DNA of 64,000 nt from Rhodothermaceae bacterium (GCA_009838195.1 VXSC01000031.1:1-64000); one strand, 5' to 3'. Shown: positions 8,749 through 18,952, counted from the first letter of the stretch. A program made the numbers and translations. The notes: generated by a model not told the origin, from the sequence alone.

Positions 8749-9789
8749 TTACTGGGATCCGATATTAATAAAATATCGAAGCCGCTCTGGAGACACTGTG
8801 ACTTGGCGCAACATAAACTCTTCTGGATATTCTACAGTAGGTTCCACACGCCCCGTCGTATCATCATAGATTTCGGAGTAAGAGATCACGGCTCGGATCA
8901 GTTGTGATTGCCGAGCCTCGAGGAATCTGGATAAGGGTATTTGATAGGTGATCGTCACGGACTCCGGATCAAGCTGAACCACGCTGTTTGCATTCGGGAT
9001 TCCTTCAATCTCTACTCGTACCTGCTCTCTTTGCCCCTCTGTGAATTGTGGGGAAGATCGAATAACGGTCGTATTATTCGTCCTCAAGCTTACCAGGCCT
9101 GCGAGGGAATCCGCCAAGTCAATCTGGAAACGCACACTGTCGCCGGTCGCCACAATGGTGTCTGACTTTGTGGGCCATGTCAACAATTGATTCATCACCG
9201 ACACCGGTCCTGAAACCCATACACTATCAGGGTCAAGTTGTGGTTTACCCACGAAAAAATGTGGTGGCTGGGGTACAAACCTTATACGTGATTCGATAGG
9301 AACCAGAAGTTCGCTTCTTGGCTCTTTCTCAAAGTCGATCCTTTCCGGTATAATACTTTCAATACTTACCTCTTCGGGAATTCGAAGCAGTAACTGTGTA
9401 TCAACCACTCCCTGATCCGAATCAAATGTGATCGGACTATTCCAGTAACGGGCCCGAAAACGCTGTACGAGCAGGTTGAGCCCTGGACCATACAAGGTGG
9501 TGCGAATTGCCTCTGGCAATGGTTGCACTAATGCGGAATCCTCATCCATCCCGGAAACGCAAGGAGAGGAAATTTCCTCTGCCTGTGAAACACAGGTCAT
9601 GTACTCCACTGACAGATAATAATTCTCCGAAAGGCTGAGCATCAGCCAGATCATGAGTGATGCCGCCAAACTGAAAATCATCGCGCGCCGCCGAGCTCCT
9701 GAGGACTTTTCTTGCTCACCCAATGTTGATTGACGGCCAAGAATCGTCCATCTAATACCGCGCCACATTCGTTCTAACTTGCTGAGCAT
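8749..9789 (-). CDS. YbbR-like domain protein (CdaR-type), membrane-anchored
   Basis: The start is set at the ATG of 9787-9789 (MLSKLERMWRG, about 346 residues); the longer frame begins with TTG. A basic N-terminus precedes one hydrophobic segment (IFSLAASLMIWLML) and then a long extracytoplasmic part. Blocks such as DPDSVWVSGPVSVMNQL and DPESVTITYQIPLSRFLEA are typical of YbbR repeats. In Firmicutes, YbbR/CdaR proteins regulate a diadenylate cyclase. In Bacteroidota the family stands alone with unknown function, and no cdaA is nearby here. Recognition is by pattern and moderately firm. Confidence 0.65.
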   Translation of the reverse strand: MLSKLERMWRGIRWTILGRQSTLGEQEKSSGARRRAMIFSLAASLMIWLMLSLSENYYLSVEYMTCVSQAEEISSPCVSGMDEDSALVQPLPEAIRTTLYGPGLNLLVQRFRARYWNSPITFDSDQGVVDTQLLLRIPEEVSIESIIPERIDFEKEPRSELLVPIESRIRFVPQPPHFFVGKPQLDPDSVWVSGPVSVMNQLLTWPTKSDTIVATGDSVRFQIDLADSLAGLVSLRTNNTTVIRSSPQFTEGQREQVRVEIEGIPNANSVVQLDPESVTITYQIPLSRFLEARQSQLIRAVISYSEIYDDTTGRVEPTVEYPEEFMLRQVTVSPERLRYFINIGSQ

Positions 9790-9851
9790 AGGATCATCAA
9801 ACCTCAATCAATTGCACTATGAGGAAATCTACGGAAGGATTTTTTAACAAT

Positions 9852-11102
9852 TTATTGTCTGGAAGTTGATTTCCTCTCCATTTCACGATACATCCCAATC
9901 AATGTACGCGCCGAGTGTTCCCAGTTATATCGTTCTTTGACAGCCTGGTGTCCATTGATTCCCATTTCTTTGCGGCGTGATGGATTTCTGTATAACTCAA
10001 TGATACTTGAGGCAAGGGCTTCATGATCTCCGTAGGGTACAACAATCCCACAATCAGTTTCTTCTACAACTTGCTGAGTATAGGTGCAATTTGTAGCGAT
10101 TACAGGGCGTTTCAGATACATGTAGTGGAATAACTTATGTGCTGCTGCCTTGTCGGTCTGTTCACACTTAACCAACGGTATGAGGCATACGTCACTGGCC
10201 AAAATATAACTTTTGATTTCAGCCTGAGGTCTCCAGCCTTCAAAGAACACGTGATCCGCGATTCCCAATGATTCTGCCTGTGCTTCCAGTTCGGGTCGAA
10301 TTCGCCCCTCCCCGACAATGACCAGACGTGCTTTGCACCGCCGAAGTACAAGCGACATGGAATCAAGTAGAAAATCCAGCCCTCGGTGGAGATTGATAGT
10401 ACCTGCATAAACCAGGGTTAATTCGGATGCCTGCGCCTTGATTATATCCTCGTCAAGAGGGTAATTATCAAACGCTTCCGTATTGATTGTATTAGGTAAG
10501 GCGACCACCTTGCCGTCCGAACATCCAAGTGAGATATACCGATCTCGCATTTGCTCGGTGATCACAATCACCTTCTCAGCTCTGTTCGCCCATTTTTTCT
10601 CCAGAACTTTCCACCTCCGAATGCTGATGAACAATTTTCCCGGAAACCTGGTGCTCCAGGCATATATCCCGAGAACAGAAATCCAGACTTCGTGTAAATC
10701 GGCAACTACTGGGGTCCCTGCACGCCTGCCCGCTTTCAATGCTCCCCCACACATATACAGGTCGTGTGCATGGATAACATCAAAACTGTATTGCCTCTGG
10801 AGTCGCCGAACTTGCCATGCGATATACCAAGACAGAATTGGAATTGTACCTGCAAGTCCCCGCATCCAGTTGCGGAATTTTTTAGGCACATGCCGACGTA
10901 CAATTGTAAACCCCTGATATTTCTCTGTTAGTTGTCGGGTATCAGGAGCAAGGACTAGTAATATGACTTCGAATCCCGCCTTCGCCAAAGAACTTGCTTC
11001 ATTCTCTACACGGGTATCTGGTGGGAACGGTTGATCCAGAATCATCAGGATCCGATACGGCTTTCTTGATTCAGCCTCATAGTGTTCTAGTGCCACTGTC
11101 AT
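9852..11102 (-). CDS. GT4-family glycosyltransferase
   Basis: A 416-residue GT-B enzyme counted from the ATG at 11100-11102 (MTVALEHYE); the 25 residues upstream would need a TTG start. The N-terminal domain has the acceptor-side motif LDQPFPPDTRVENEA and the FDVIHAHDLYMCGGAL segment. The C-terminal domain has LVYAGTINLHRGLD, RLVIVGEG, VFFEGWRPQAEIKSY and the sugar-nucleotide region with CGIVVPYGDHEALA. It is probably a cell-surface polysaccharide transferase; the donor sugar cannot be read from the sequence. It is followed downstream by the YbbR-like gene. Confidence 0.88.
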   Translation of the reverse strand: MTVALEHYEAESRKPYRILMILDQPFPPDTRVENEASSLAKAGFEVILLVLAPDTRQLTEKYQGFTIVRRHVPKKFRNWMRGLAGTIPILSWYIAWQVRRLQRQYSFDVIHAHDLYMCGGALKAGRRAGTPVVADLHEVWISVLGIYAWSTRFPGKLFISIRRWKVLEKKWANRAEKVIVITEQMRDRYISLGCSDGKVVALPNTINTEAFDNYPLDEDIIKAQASELTLVYAGTINLHRGLDFLLDSMSLVLRRCKARLVIVGEGRIRPELEAQAESLGIADHVFFEGWRPQAEIKSYILASDVCLIPLVKCEQTDKAAAHKLFHYMYLKRPVIATNCTYTQQVVEETDCGIVVPYGDHEALASSIIELYRNPSRRKEMGINGHQAVKERYNWEHSARTLIGMYREMERKSTSRQ

Positions 11103-11728
11103 GTGCACCGGCTTATGCTTTTTTAAGGGAGTGTCAAATAAAACGATATAATGGCCGGAATTGTGATCAAGAAACAACTCGGTACAAATTCGAGATGTGA
11201 GGTTCCACGAAAATTTTTGAAATCTGTTTTATCCTCCGTTGTACCTCGAACATTTTCTCTGATTCAAAAATAGAAACAACACATCTGAGCATCTCACCGA
11301 CCTAGGCTGCAGATGCCGGGGGATAAAGAAGACCTAAAAGGACTATCAGACCGGTCAAAGGATCAATTAAAACGACATCCAAATCATTCATTCCAGAATT
11401 TAGTTTAGTGCTCAACTACATCTCCTCATGAGAAAAACCAGTCTTTGTTTTTTGATCTACGTCTATGCAATTAACTATGTAAGGTATGTATGACAAATAG
11501 TACAATCAACTTATCACAGCTCTGTAAATTAATCCACTCGAAAGACTTACTGTTGTTGGAGAATTGAGATTAGATGATCAAATAATTTGCCACATAGTCC
11601 TGAACGACTGAATGGTTCAATAGCTAATAGATTCAAATTTTTAGGATAAAGCTCCACCACAAGGTCAATCTGAGCATGCACAGCAGCACGTATGGATCGA
11701 AAAGTATGAGAGCAACTCCCTCTCGTCC
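11103..11728. other. 626-bp AT-rich intergenic stretch with possible gene remnant
   Basis: There is no convincing gene here. A minus-strand frame without ATG is open from inside the 3' end of the 292-residue gene to a TAA at 11547-11549. It reads in part RAAVHAQIDLVVELYP and LLAIEPFSRSGLCGKLF, which looks protein-like and may be a decayed gene end. A 31-codon plus-strand ORF starts with ATG at 11313 and ends at 11408 (MPGDKEDLKGLSDRSK...); it is very hydrophilic and unsupported. This stretch marks the left border of the accessory island. Confidence 0.3.
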
Positions 11729-12607
11729 TTAATCCCAGCCCCTCTCGTATTGACTTACAGCTTCTTCAGCCCGATAAATCAGATTGATCTCGGACGCAGA
11801 TTCAGCTAGGTCATCAGTTCCGCGTATGCATTTCTTCGCCTCATGCAGAAATAGTCGATTTAGTTCCTGGATAAGAGACCTGAAATTAGGTTTATCCGAT
11901 TCCTTAAGATTTTCCCATTTCTGGCCCGTCAATGCCCAAGCAGCAGAAATCGTTTCGATCATGAGCTCATCTTCCTTCCAATAGATCGGCTCGTGCGATT
12001 GCATTCCAGACCTCACCAAATTTACCAACCTACAATAAGCGAACGTATGGATACAATACAGAGCGTAAACGTTGTCGCTTACAAAAGGACGAATCTCGTT
12101 CAGAAAGCCAGGGAACGTTCCCACCATAACAGACAAATCACTGGCCGGGTATGTACACGTACTCTTGTCCTGTCTTGGAAAAAAAACCTCCTCTAATTTG
12201 CCTTCCGAAGCGAATTCTATTAAGGCCTCCCTCACTCGCTTCTTGGAACTAGTCGGATCTTTGATTGCCTCAATTAACTCGTCTTTTGTCAGAATCGACA
12301 CTATAGCAGCTTGCGAGGCAAATGTCCGCTGTAAATGCAGAATATCCTTCCAGAGCAATTCTACTGATTCAATGGTCTTATCTCGAGAACTGTCGCCAAT
12401 TCTACTGGCGATATCCATTGAGTTGGTTAGCGAGGTCGTGTGCGCTTTAAGTATGGAGTCAAGCTTTACGAGCTCACGTTTGTGTGTATACTCAATGCGC
12501 TTGCCAATTATGTCTATTGCACCCGGAATCAATTTCTTGATAACGGCCCACAATACCACGGCCACTGTTGCCCCTGCGCCAATTATGGATCCTATGATTC
12601 CTAACAT
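11729..12607 (-). CDS. Uncharacterized N-terminally membrane-anchored protein
   Basis: A 292-residue protein with one N-terminal transmembrane helix (GSIIGAGATVAVVLWAVI, about residues 5-24), then a basic and helical linker with likely coiled coil (RELVKLDSILKAHTTSL), and a helical cytoplasmic domain containing WKDILHLQRTF and ENLKESDKPNF. No family is recognised. It lies 131 bp downstream of the giant repeat/PIN-like gene in the same orientation. A membrane anchor next to a large soluble repeat protein would suit a sensor-effector pair, but this is inference from position. Confidence 0.65.
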   Translation of the reverse strand: MLGIIGSIIGAGATVAVVLWAVIKKLIPGAIDIIGKRIEYTHKRELVKLDSILKAHTTSLTNSMDIASRIGDSSRDKTIESVELLWKDILHLQRTFASQAAIVSILTKDELIEAIKDPTSSKKRVREALIEFASEGKLEEVFFPRQDKSTCTYPASDLSVMVGTFPGFLNEIRPFVSDNVYALYCIHTFAYCRLVNLVRSGMQSHEPIYWKEDELMIETISAAWALTGQKWENLKESDKPNFRSLIQELNRLFLHEAKKCIRGTDDLAESASEINLIYRAEEAVSQYERGWD

Positions 12608-12738
12608 GCTGCTCTACGGCCTCTTGATTCCACAAGCCCACGAAAAGATACGGTATGGTGGAGTAAGTCACAATGATCCAAGTACTGCGAATTACGCATA
12701 GCAGTACCTGAGAACTCGAAACTACGATTAAGGCATCT

Positions 12739-15700
12739 CTAAGTTGGTAGGGATTTTATTAATTGCTGAGCAATTAACTGTACGCGAAGAGGAGCAGCTA
12801 ATCCAAAGCGATTGATGACTTCCTCCTCGTTTGGAAGAATTTTGTCCGAACCTACACTTGCCAACTCTTCCACGAGACTTTGAATTGTATTACTCCACCA
12901 AGTCGGGCGTTCATTGTTATTTGGAAGTTGGCGAACCACCTTCAATATTGCCGTCAAGGTGAGTGCAATACCAATATCATCACCATTAAGACCAAATGCA
13001 AACGGATCAAATGCATCAATAATGGGAACATCTGCTGTATCCAAGTCAAGTTCCTGAACCGCTTTAGTAGCTGATTCGGCTGCATTTGATAATCCTCCCA
13101 TTAGACCAATCAAAGCAATCTGGAGCTTGGTTGCCATAAGCCATACGTGCTCTAACCATATTGCCCGAGGATCTTCTACCTGATCGAACGCTTCCCGATG
13201 TTTATGTCCACTGCAGATGAACGAAGCAAGTAATAATGCCGCTGACGCGAGTTGACGGCGATCAATCATCCGTTGTTCAATTTCAGAAGGCTGGTTGACA
13301 TTTGGGGCGAGTGCGATTGTTATATAATTGGTGGCCCAGTCTAAAACCTTAACAGCATGCCCATTGATATTCAACTCAAGGTCTTGGTTTACCGTCGAAA
13401 GACTCAAGAGGACTGCGCGGAGTGCCCAGGCAGCAACAAATGGATCATTTGCATTTTCAGCAGCACGTACTTTGTCTTCCAGCCATTCTGTCAATTCTGA
13501 TGCAGTCGTATTTTGCGTGTCCTGATCGTCGCCCGCATTAATTAGACGCTCAATGTGTTCCAGTACGAGATTCCCGTCATCAAATAGCTCTGTCAGCAGG
13601 GCACGTCCAATAAAATGCTCTATGGGCACCAATAAAGATCCGATCTGCCATACTTTGGGCTTTATCTGATGATTGGCCAAAGCTTGAGCGGCCTCTTCTC
13701 CAATCCAACCTATGAACTGAGAAAAAGCATCTGCATCATACTGGTTAAAGCGCCGCACAGCATGGACAAGATTACGCTGGAGATCAAAGTACCCGCTTTG
13801 CAGCAATTCGATCGCGACGATGTCACGGGCCTCTCTTGTTTTTTCTGGATTGCCACTGAGCAAGGCATCTTTTTGCAATAAGATCAGGTAAGCAAGAGCG
13901 GGGTCAACGGAAGATAGATGGAAGATGAGGAAATGAATTACTACCTCTTGAAGTTCGGGCGGACCATTCCATATTAGCGAGAAAAGCGAACAGCGAACTT
14001 TTATACGGAGTTCTTCTTCTGCCGGAAAGCCTGCATCTATCCAGCTTACCGGAACTTGATGTGAGTAACTGAAGACCACATCGGTGGCATGAATTAATCT
14101 TTGGAAATCCGAATCACCAGATACTGCACGCCATACAACCTCGGCTGCAGCACTCTCTTTTTGTTCTTCGGGAATCTCCAGTAGGGTACCCTCCCTATCG
14201 GATGTAGCGTAGATTTGCGTATTAATTCGTCCATCCCGATCAAGTTGGGCCAAGAAACCAATCGTCCTACGCATAAGAGGATCGAGTGCGTTGATGAGTT
14301 CCGTATCGGTAAGTGGAGTGAGTCCGGGAACTACATAGGCAGCTATAGCTTGTGATAACCTTTCCATTTCATTGCATTCCCGCAGAATCTTCAGGACAGG
14401 ATTCAATGAATCAAGCACATTATCTTCAAGTACCCGAACAATAGTTTCGAGTTTATCATCCCGTTGAGCCACTGCTTTTCCAAACCAGCGGAGTGCATCA
14501 TAGCGAAGTTCAATTTTACTATGATCTTGAATTGTCTGAAGTCCAATGATCACCCCTCTCCAAAAAGAGAAGCGGGTAAGATCAAATCGAGATTCCGTAG
14601 GCTTGGGAGTTACCTCTTCAAAAACCGACTCAACAGCTTCCAAAAATGCATTAGCAAGCGCAGAGCGCTCATCATCACCGAGTTCATCTGTTTCCCAGAT
14701 ACTAACAATAAATTGCCCTGCCACATCATTTGATACGAGACGAATGAATCCGTCCCTATTTCCATAAAGGTCGTTGAAGGTCTCCGTGAAATACTCTGGA
14801 ATTTCTGTAATTGCATGGACGAGCTCCTGAAAAGGAGGTGTGAGTTGGGGCGAAATCGGCACTGGATACTGACGGAGAGTATGTGTAAGGATTAATGGGG
14901 GTACTATGCGATATCCTTGCGAGAATAGTTTGGCAGCAGCATCCTGTGCCACAGTTGAAGGCAGGTGTCCAACCGAAGAAACTTGATTAAGAAGTTCTAG
15001 GGTTGATATCGGGGGTATCGCCGCACCCCAATCAACAAAGGGATCGCGAATTTCATTAACGCCGGTTCCCATATTCTTGGGGCCTCCAAAACTGAGTAAC
15101 AATGAATAGAAACGGTCGTCCGCCCAGAGCTGAAGTCCCTGAGATTGCGCCGTGCGCAGCGATTTGATAGCACCCAACCATAACTTCTCAATGGGCAGAG
15201 CTTCTTCGCTAGGCTTGTCGGTTGCATCCTCCGGTGTTTCAGTGTTGACACCCGCTTCAATCTTGACGAGAATACCCTCATCAAGTGCCGCTTGCAGCAC
15301 CCGTCTCGTATCCTTTAGCCGTTCGCAGGCTAATTCCATGGCTTCCTGGCGCTCAGCCTGTTCAGAAATTTGAATCCATGCCCATGGTCCTACTTTGACA
15401 CGATTTCCCAACACATTGGCCAATCCAGAGTCTACCCAAGCCAGAATTGAGTACTCATCAAATACGATCGCCTCGGGAATTGGTCGGGGCGTCTCCGTAT
15501 TCCATCCTTTAAAAGCATTAGAATGCTTTTTCGACACATCCATTGCTTCATCTGTCGTAACTTCTCCAGCTTCGTTGAGCGAGGCTAAAAGGACTGCCGA
15601 CGAGATCCTTAAACGATTTGCCTCTTCTGGCCAGCCATCAGAATTGCCTAAATCTGTGACGTAGAGTGCGTCGTACAAAACCGCAACCCCGAGATCTACA

Positions 15701-18700
15701 CGACACGGTCCAAGGCTTGGATTATCTGGTGCCTCCGCTTCAATTTCCCTAGAGTAAGGGACTATAGAATCCGGTCTCTGACGAAAAAAATGAACTGCCT
15801 TGATTTGAGGGATGGCATTACTAGTGAGTAATTCTTCGTTGATTCGAGTTATATCCCTACCCAACTCTTCCGATATCCCCGAATGAACGTAACTTTCTCC
15901 CAAGGCGATCAAAATTTGGTTTGCCGTTTTCGGGCCTAAAACGCCGAGTGTTAGGATTGCTGTTTGATCAAGAAATAGCTTCGTGTCTCCATCATTGCGC
16001 TGTTGATCATATCTTGAGTGTGCATACCGGGAGTTTGTAAGTATAAAGTAGTCTCTAAAAGATTTCTGACCCTTGGAACCTCGCTTCTGAAATTGTTGTG
16101 TCCAATAAGTCCAGATTTCCCAGGATGATCGTCCAGAATGGTGAAAAAAATCAGTATATGAGAGCGCATGTGCACGAAGAAGCTTTCCCAGAAATTCGGA
16201 TCTTTCCCTATCCTCTTGGACCATATTGGCCAAGAATTCAAGACCTCCTTTTATCCAGACACCGCGATTCTCACCTGCTTCGAGCATGGCTTGAGAAAAG
16301 TCATCCTCTGTCACTACGACTTTTACAGGCATCTCTGCTATCATTGCATCGAAGTAACGTTCCGCTTCTTGTTCCCTTCCAGCGGCTCGTGCTGTATGCC
16401 AAGCCTTTTGAGCAATGTTGGGATCTGGTTGCAGATTATATGCCTGAGCCAACAAATCAAACGCTATTGATGCGTGTTCCTGTGAACCTGGTGCCTGATC
16501 GTGGATTGACTGTGCGTATATAAGCAAGATGTCAGGATCTTGGGAGCCAGAATTAATGTGCGGTTCAAGTAGAATTGCAGCTTTTTCCGGTCGATTTTCG
16601 ATTAAGAGAAAACGACCCGCATTGACGACAAAATGAATAGACTCGGGATATAAATTACTGGCAGAAATAAAGCAATCAATAGCCTCAGTCGTTCGACCAA
16701 GCCCGATAAGTGCCCACGCTTCAAATTCGGCGGCCTTCTCGGCATAGATTGGATCAAGATCTTGACTAATTGTTAGGAGTTCCTCGTAACGCCGGGCAAC
16801 GTACAAGGCCTGAGCGTAAAGGAACCTCGATGATCTAGATGGCAGAATTTCCACCAGACGAGTAGTCCAGTAAACAGCCTCTTCAGCATAATTCAAGTCG
16901 GTTTCGTCCGGTGGAGCGCTTTCTGGAGAGGTAGATTTAACAGCAGATAGAGTAAACTGGGCAAGATGCTCAACCACATCTACATCCAACGGAAATGCAT
17001 CAACTTCGTTGACTATATCAAGGGGTGTTTCATGGGTAGGAAGATTCTCAGCACGAACGAGCCAATTTTCTGCGGGTCTTAAAGGTATGGCATCAATCAG
17101 TCGCCGTGCCTCCTCAGTTCGATTCGTTCGGCGTAAATGTTGTGCGAGGAGACGAAGTGCATACTTCCTTTTCTCTTTCTCTACGCTTGCAAAGAGTGCT
17201 TCATAGAGCTCAGCCTCAATGTTTTCTGGTAACGCCGAGTCTTGATAAAACTCTGCTTTCAGGATTGTAGCCATATTGGCATCAAAATGGCCTTCACTCT
17301 GAAGAAGATGTATTTTGTTTAGTGGTGAACTTGCACCATATAGCGGGAAAACAGATGAACGAATTTCTTCGTCTAACATATCAACCCCGCTCATAAATCG
17401 CTCATTGAGTTCACGATCTCTGAGAAGCTCAGCAACCATACGAAGACAGCCGAGAGCTTGTGCTCGGAAGAAGGAGTCATTCTCGGCTGTCTCTAATGCC
17501 ACATCTATGCGATCAATCAAATTGTTGGCGAGAAGACCACGATCGTAATCAAGGGGAGTGTATTCTGTAATTACTCGTTTGAATAGGTCAAGTGTTAGCT
17601 GAGCACGTTTAAGATTAACGATCGCATGAGTGATGTCACCGTCAGTTTGCAGTAAGAGGTCAGCCGTAAGTTCCACTGCTCCGGCATCTTTGGCATCTAT
17701 GATATAAAGACGAGCCTCGACACGATGGAGGATCTGGTCTGCACTCTGGACATCAGCAAGTAGTTCATCTATCTTGTACCAATCTTTTTTGAGATAGGCA
17801 AGACAAGGAGCCGCGGTCTTTCGGTACACTTCGCTTTCCTTGTCCATCTCCTTCATAAAGTGTTGGAGTTCGTCTTTGAGTCCAACATTAAAGAGTGTTA
17901 TCACGGCCTGCTCATGCCATTCGGGAGCAATTGCCCCCAACTTATGAGCACGCCACCAATATTCACGTCCAGATTCAATATCACCCTGCCAACAAGCTGC
18001 CGACGCAGCCGCAAACAATAGCCGCTGACGATATGTGCGCAGTTCCACTACAGAATGATATTTTGAACCGTTGTCTTTTCCTATAGCAGCATCAATGGCA
18101 TTAATGTATCTTTGGGCGTAGGCAAGTGCATCCTTGGCTTCCCCCTCCTTCATGAGTTTTGATAACCCATCAAGACTTGGTTCGATGATCGCGGCTAGTA
18201 TTGGGGATGGAAGGTTTTTCTTGTTAAGAACAGTTTCAAGTCCAGGGTCATCTTGGCCTACCTTTACATCAGTACGTTGCTGAAGCAATCCCTCTATTCG
18301 ATTGATTCCCTTGAGAATTTCAGAGCGGTCTTTTGCAGCTTTTTGAAGTGACAGGTCCCGGTCTAGGGCGCGTAACCTGGTCTGATCAATGGCATCATAA
18401 AATTTTTCAATAAATAAATCTGCGGCCCCTACGGGCACCTCGGGAGATTCATCAAATCCTTCAAGAACAAGGTCATCAGTGGTGAGACGCTCTCCCCGGG
18501 CAAATGTCGACAGCAGGAGTTTTTCGTGGTTGATTTCCCGATCAATGAAGGTCGAGCCAGACATACCGTAATCGTCACCGAAGTGCTTGTGGAATTCCAG
18601 CTGGGCATAACCAATAGCTTTAGCAATCTCTTTTATAGCCTTCTTCTCAGTCTCATCCGGGGGTCTGTTTAGAAGTTTCTCGGCTATCGTGATTAAAATC

Positions 18701-18717
18701 GGCAATATTATCTCCAT
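12739..18717 (-). CDS. Giant (1992-residue) TPR/helical-repeat protein with two PIN-like segments
   Basis: A very large, mostly helical, soluble protein. Residues 1-160 form a conserved-looking helical head (LDRDLSLQKAAKDRSEIL). From about 170 to 800 there are TPR-like helix pairs, clearest at EAWALIGLGRTTEAIDCF and FLLIENRPEKAAILLEP. Two PIN-like segments follow. The first runs from D917 (LFLDQTAILTLGVLG) through E950/E951 (SGISEELGRD) to D1016/D1022 (LYDALYVTD). The second runs from D1087 (IVFDEYSILAW) to D1200/D1201 (LWADDRFYSLLL). These acidic positions mimic the metal ligands of PIN nucleases. Residues 1280-1992 are another helical array. Such repeat-plus-nuclease layouts are typical of conflict proteins; both the PIN call and the function are inference. 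Confidence 0.75.
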   Translation of the reverse strand: MEIILPILITIAEKLLNRPPDETEKKAIKEIAKAIGYAQLEFHKHFGDDYGMSGSTFIDREINHEKLLLSTFARGERLTTDDLVLEGFDESPEVPVGAADLFIEKFYDAIDQTRLRALDRDLSLQKAAKDRSEILKGINRIEGLLQQRTDVKVGQDDPGLETVLNKKNLPSPILAAIIEPSLDGLSKLMKEGEAKDALAYAQRYINAIDAAIGKDNGSKYHSVVELRTYRQRLLFAAASAACWQGDIESGREYWWRAHKLGAIAPEWHEQAVITLFNVGLKDELQHFMKEMDKESEVYRKTAAPCLAYLKKDWYKIDELLADVQSADQILHRVEARLYIIDAKDAGAVELTADLLLQTDGDITHAIVNLKRAQLTLDLFKRVITEYTPLDYDRGLLANNLIDRIDVALETAENDSFFRAQALGCLRMVAELLRDRELNERFMSGVDMLDEEIRSSVFPLYGASSPLNKIHLLQSEGHFDANMATILKAEFYQDSALPENIEAELYEALFASVEKEKRKYALRLLAQHLRRTNRTEEARRLIDAIPLRPAENWLVRAENLPTHETPLDIVNEVDAFPLDVDVVEHLAQFTLSAVKSTSPESAPPDETDLNYAEEAVYWTTRLVEILPSRSSRFLYAQALYVARRYEELLTISQDLDPIYAEKAAEFEAWALIGLGRTTEAIDCFISASNLYPESIHFVVNAGRFLLIENRPEKAAILLEPHINSGSQDPDILLIYAQSIHDQAPGSQEHASIAFDLLAQAYNLQPDPNIAQKAWHTARAAGREQEAERYFDAMIAEMPVKVVVTEDDFSQAMLEAGENRGVWIKGGLEFLANMVQEDRERSEFLGKLLRAHALSYTDFFHHSGRSSWEIWTYWTQQFQKRGSKGQKSFRDYFILTNSRYAHSRYDQQRNDGDTKLFLDQTAILTLGVLGPKTANQILIALGESYVHSGISEELGRDITRINEELLTSNAIPQIKAVHFFRQRPDSIVPYSREIEAEAPDNPSLGPCRVDLGVAVLYDALYVTDLGNSDGWPEEANRLRISSAVLLASLNEAGEVTTDEAMDVSKKHSNAFKGWNTETPRPIPEAIVFDEYSILAWVDSGLANVLGNRVKVGPWAWIQISEQAERQEAMELACERLKDTRRVLQAALDEGILVKIEAGVNTETPEDATDKPSEEALPIEKLWLGAIKSLRTAQSQGLQLWADDRFYSLLLSFGGPKNMGTGVNEIRDPFVDWGAAIPPISTLELLNQVSSVGHLPSTVAQDAAAKLFSQGYRIVPPLILTHTLRQYPVPISPQLTPPFQELVHAITEIPEYFTETFNDLYGNRDGFIRLVSNDVAGQFIVSIWETDELGDDERSALANAFLEAVESVFEEVTPKPTESRFDLTRFSFWRGVIIGLQTIQDHSKIELRYDALRWFGKAVAQRDDKLETIVRVLEDNVLDSLNPVLKILRECNEMERLSQAIAAYVVPGLTPLTDTELINALDPLMRRTIGFLAQLDRDGRINTQIYATSDREGTLLEIPEEQKESAAAEVVWRAVSGDSDFQRLIHATDVVFSYSHQVPVSWIDAGFPAEEELRIKVRCSLFSLIWNGPPELQEVVIHFLIFHLSSVDPALAYLILLQKDALLSGNPEKTREARDIVAIELLQSGYFDLQRNLVHAVRRFNQYDADAFSQFIGWIGEEAAQALANHQIKPKVWQIGSLLVPIEHFIGRALLTELFDDGNLVLEHIERLINAGDDQDTQNTTASELTEWLEDKVRAAENANDPFVAAWALRAVLLSLSTVNQDLELNINGHAVKVLDWATNYITIALAPNVNQPSEIEQRMIDRRQLASAALLLASFICSGHKHREAFDQVEDPRAIWLEHVWLMATKLQIALIGLMGGLSNAAESATKAVQELDLDTADVPIIDAFDPFAFGLNGDDIGIALTLTAILKVVRQLPNNNERPTWWSNTIQSLVEELASVGSDKILPNEEEVINRFGLAAPLRVQLIAQQLIKSLPT

Positions 18718-18827
18718 TACAGACTTTAACGAGCCAAATCAGCAGTCGGGTGAACACAAGCTCCACAGAGACTGAGATAGTTCAGGTAGCAAATGTAGGG
18801 CATCATTACCGTATTTGTATTTCCGTG

Positions 18828-18837
18828 CCCCCCCCCC
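18828..18837. repeat. Poly-C (minus strand poly-G) tract of 10, upstream of giant gene
   Basis: Ten consecutive C bases lie in the 235-bp spacer between the 143-residue gene and the giant gene, 111-120 bp upstream of the giant gene's ATG. No other homopolymer of this length was noticed in the window. Tracts of this size are prone to slippage. In this position one could vary promoter spacing and so switch expression of the giant gene. It is not inside either flanking reading frame. Confidence 0.85.
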
Positions 18838-18952
18838 GCGTCTACGGGACATACTCACCAGCCCAATCGGTGTTCTGTATCGTATCTGGAGTTTGGAGCC
18901 GGATGACTCGTAGTAAGGTCAATAGCATCGCTTTAGCCCAAATACAGTATTT

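Noticed and set aside
12072-12701. 209-codon plus-strand frame opposite the 292-residue gene
   Set aside because: It is the complement of a more protein-like gene and its translation is Ser/Ile-rich without domain features.
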